From: Treponema sp.
GTDB taxonomy: Bacteria; Spirochaetota; Spirochaetia; Treponematales; Breznakiellaceae
Assembly: GCA_031255815.1 (NCBI GenBank)
Contig: JAIRRU010000072.1
Coordinates: forward strand, 1-6,059
Length of the DNA: 6,059 bases
Reading direction: 5' to 3'
The position numbers and the translations under genes are program-made. Below the pieces are notes generated by a model, which was given only the letters and a program-made list of their open reading frames with translations, ran no database searches and was not told the DNA's origin. Positions 5,870-6,059 of this stretch are shown in pieces. The first letter of the stretch is position 1. Each line of letters opens with the position of its first letter.

Positions 5870-5883
5870 ATAAAGGAGGCCTT

Positions 5884-6059
5884 ATGGCGGACAGCTTAAA
5901 GATCGGGCTTATCGGGATCGGCAGGATCGGCAGGATCCACGCCGGGAATATCGCCCGTTTTGCGGAAGGCGCGGAGCTTGCGGGGGTGGCGGATCCGTTC
6001 CTGAGCCCGGAAGGGGAGGCCTTCGCCAGATCCCTGGGCGCGGGAAAGCTGAGTAAAGA
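5884..6059 (+). CDS. Gfo/Idh/MocA-family NAD(P)-dependent oxidoreductase, N-terminal part
   Basis: Only the first 58 residues are in the window and the gene continues past 6059. The N-terminus is a Rossmann fold: strand KIGLIGIGRIGRIHAGNI, with the dinucleotide loop GIGRIG (11-16) and His19, as in inositol 2-dehydrogenase (IolG) relatives. A second strand, ELAGVADPF, ends in Asp37, which is placed to bind the adenosine ribose and argues for NAD over NADP. Members of this family oxidise the hydroxyl of sugars, inositols or related polyols. The start has AAAGGAGG four bases upstream. It lies 399 bases after the importer genes on the same strand and may act on the imported compound, which is an inference. 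The substrate domain is outside the window, so no exact enzyme name is justified. Confidence 0.85.
   Translation, partial: MADSLKIGLIGIGRIGRIHAGNIARFAEGAELAGVADPFLSPEGEAFARSLGAGKLSK

Larger units (their letters stand above)
5485..5883 (+). other. 399-base spacer between binding-protein and dehydrogenase genes
   Basis: No credible gene. The open + frame that runs through to 5779 is only the tail of an out-of-frame shadow of the binding-protein gene, and a 53-codon frame from 5658 starts inside the -10 box. In order the spacer holds a terminator-like stem (5507-5554), GC-rich palindromic sequence (around 5590-5615), a promoter candidate (5632-5659), two copies of AATCTGTTGGA (5719-5729 and 5829-5839), a hairpin (5843-5869) and a strong ribosome-binding site. 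The layout suggests that the dehydrogenase gene has its own promoter and a leader of about 220 bases. Confidence 0.55.

Noticed and set aside
5919..5936. Tandem ATCGGCAGG repeat
   Set aside because: It encodes the IGRIGR part of the Rossmann nucleotide-binding loop, so it is explained by protein sequence.

Overview
The window is GC-rich bacterial DNA, and the reading frames use mostly G/C-ending codons. It carries a sugar (or polyol) ABC-importer operon on the + strand, facing away from two small - strand genes. A host-associated spirochaete of the Treponema lineage is my best guess. The hints are a TM2 protein with an extra C-terminal helix-turn-helix-like tail, a lipoprotein signal with a relaxed lipobox (Phe at -3), and repeat-filled spacers with imperfect palindromes. 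This assignment is an inference and a sequence search could overturn it.

Layout. Positions 1-594 hold no convincing intact gene. They contain a 15-bp perfect inverted repeat (101-115/190-204), a coding-looking 40-codon remnant on the - strand (373-495) and copies of a short word, and look like a decayed or repetitive intergenic zone. Positions 595-819 (-) encode an unrecognised 74-residue protein with a very good ribosome-binding site. Positions 905-1456 (-) encode a TM2-domain membrane protein with a winged-helix-like C-terminus, read from a recognisable promoter (1484-1511). Positions 1457-1910 are a divergent spacer with several GC-rich palindromes and an AT-rich stretch that probably holds the operon promoter.

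The operon. An RbsA/MglA-type double ATPase (1911-3440), an RbsC-type permease (3519-4523) and an RbsB-type lipoprotein binding protein (4540-5484) make one complete CUT2-class importer in the order A-C-B. A hairpin sits between the ATPase and permease genes. It resembles a second hairpin between the two - strand genes, so the two may belong to a dispersed palindromic repeat family. After the binding-protein gene there is a terminator-like stem, then a roughly 400-base spacer with a TATAAT promoter candidate and a hairpin close to a strong Shine-Dalgarno sequence. The start of a Gfo/Idh/MocA (inositol dehydrogenase-like) NAD(P)-dependent oxidoreductase follows and runs off the window at 6059.

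Working together: the binding protein captures a monosaccharide or cyclic polyol outside the inner membrane, the permease and ATPase import it, and the downstream dehydrogenase may oxidise it. The substrate cannot be read from the sequence. The position equivalent to the ribose-contacting Arg90 of E. coli RbsB appears to be Thr, and the neighbour is a MocA-type dehydrogenase, so something other than ribose is plausible. I found no clear evidence of a wholly new system. The most interesting items are the paired intercistronic palindromes, the control elements around the operon, and the two small - strand genes.
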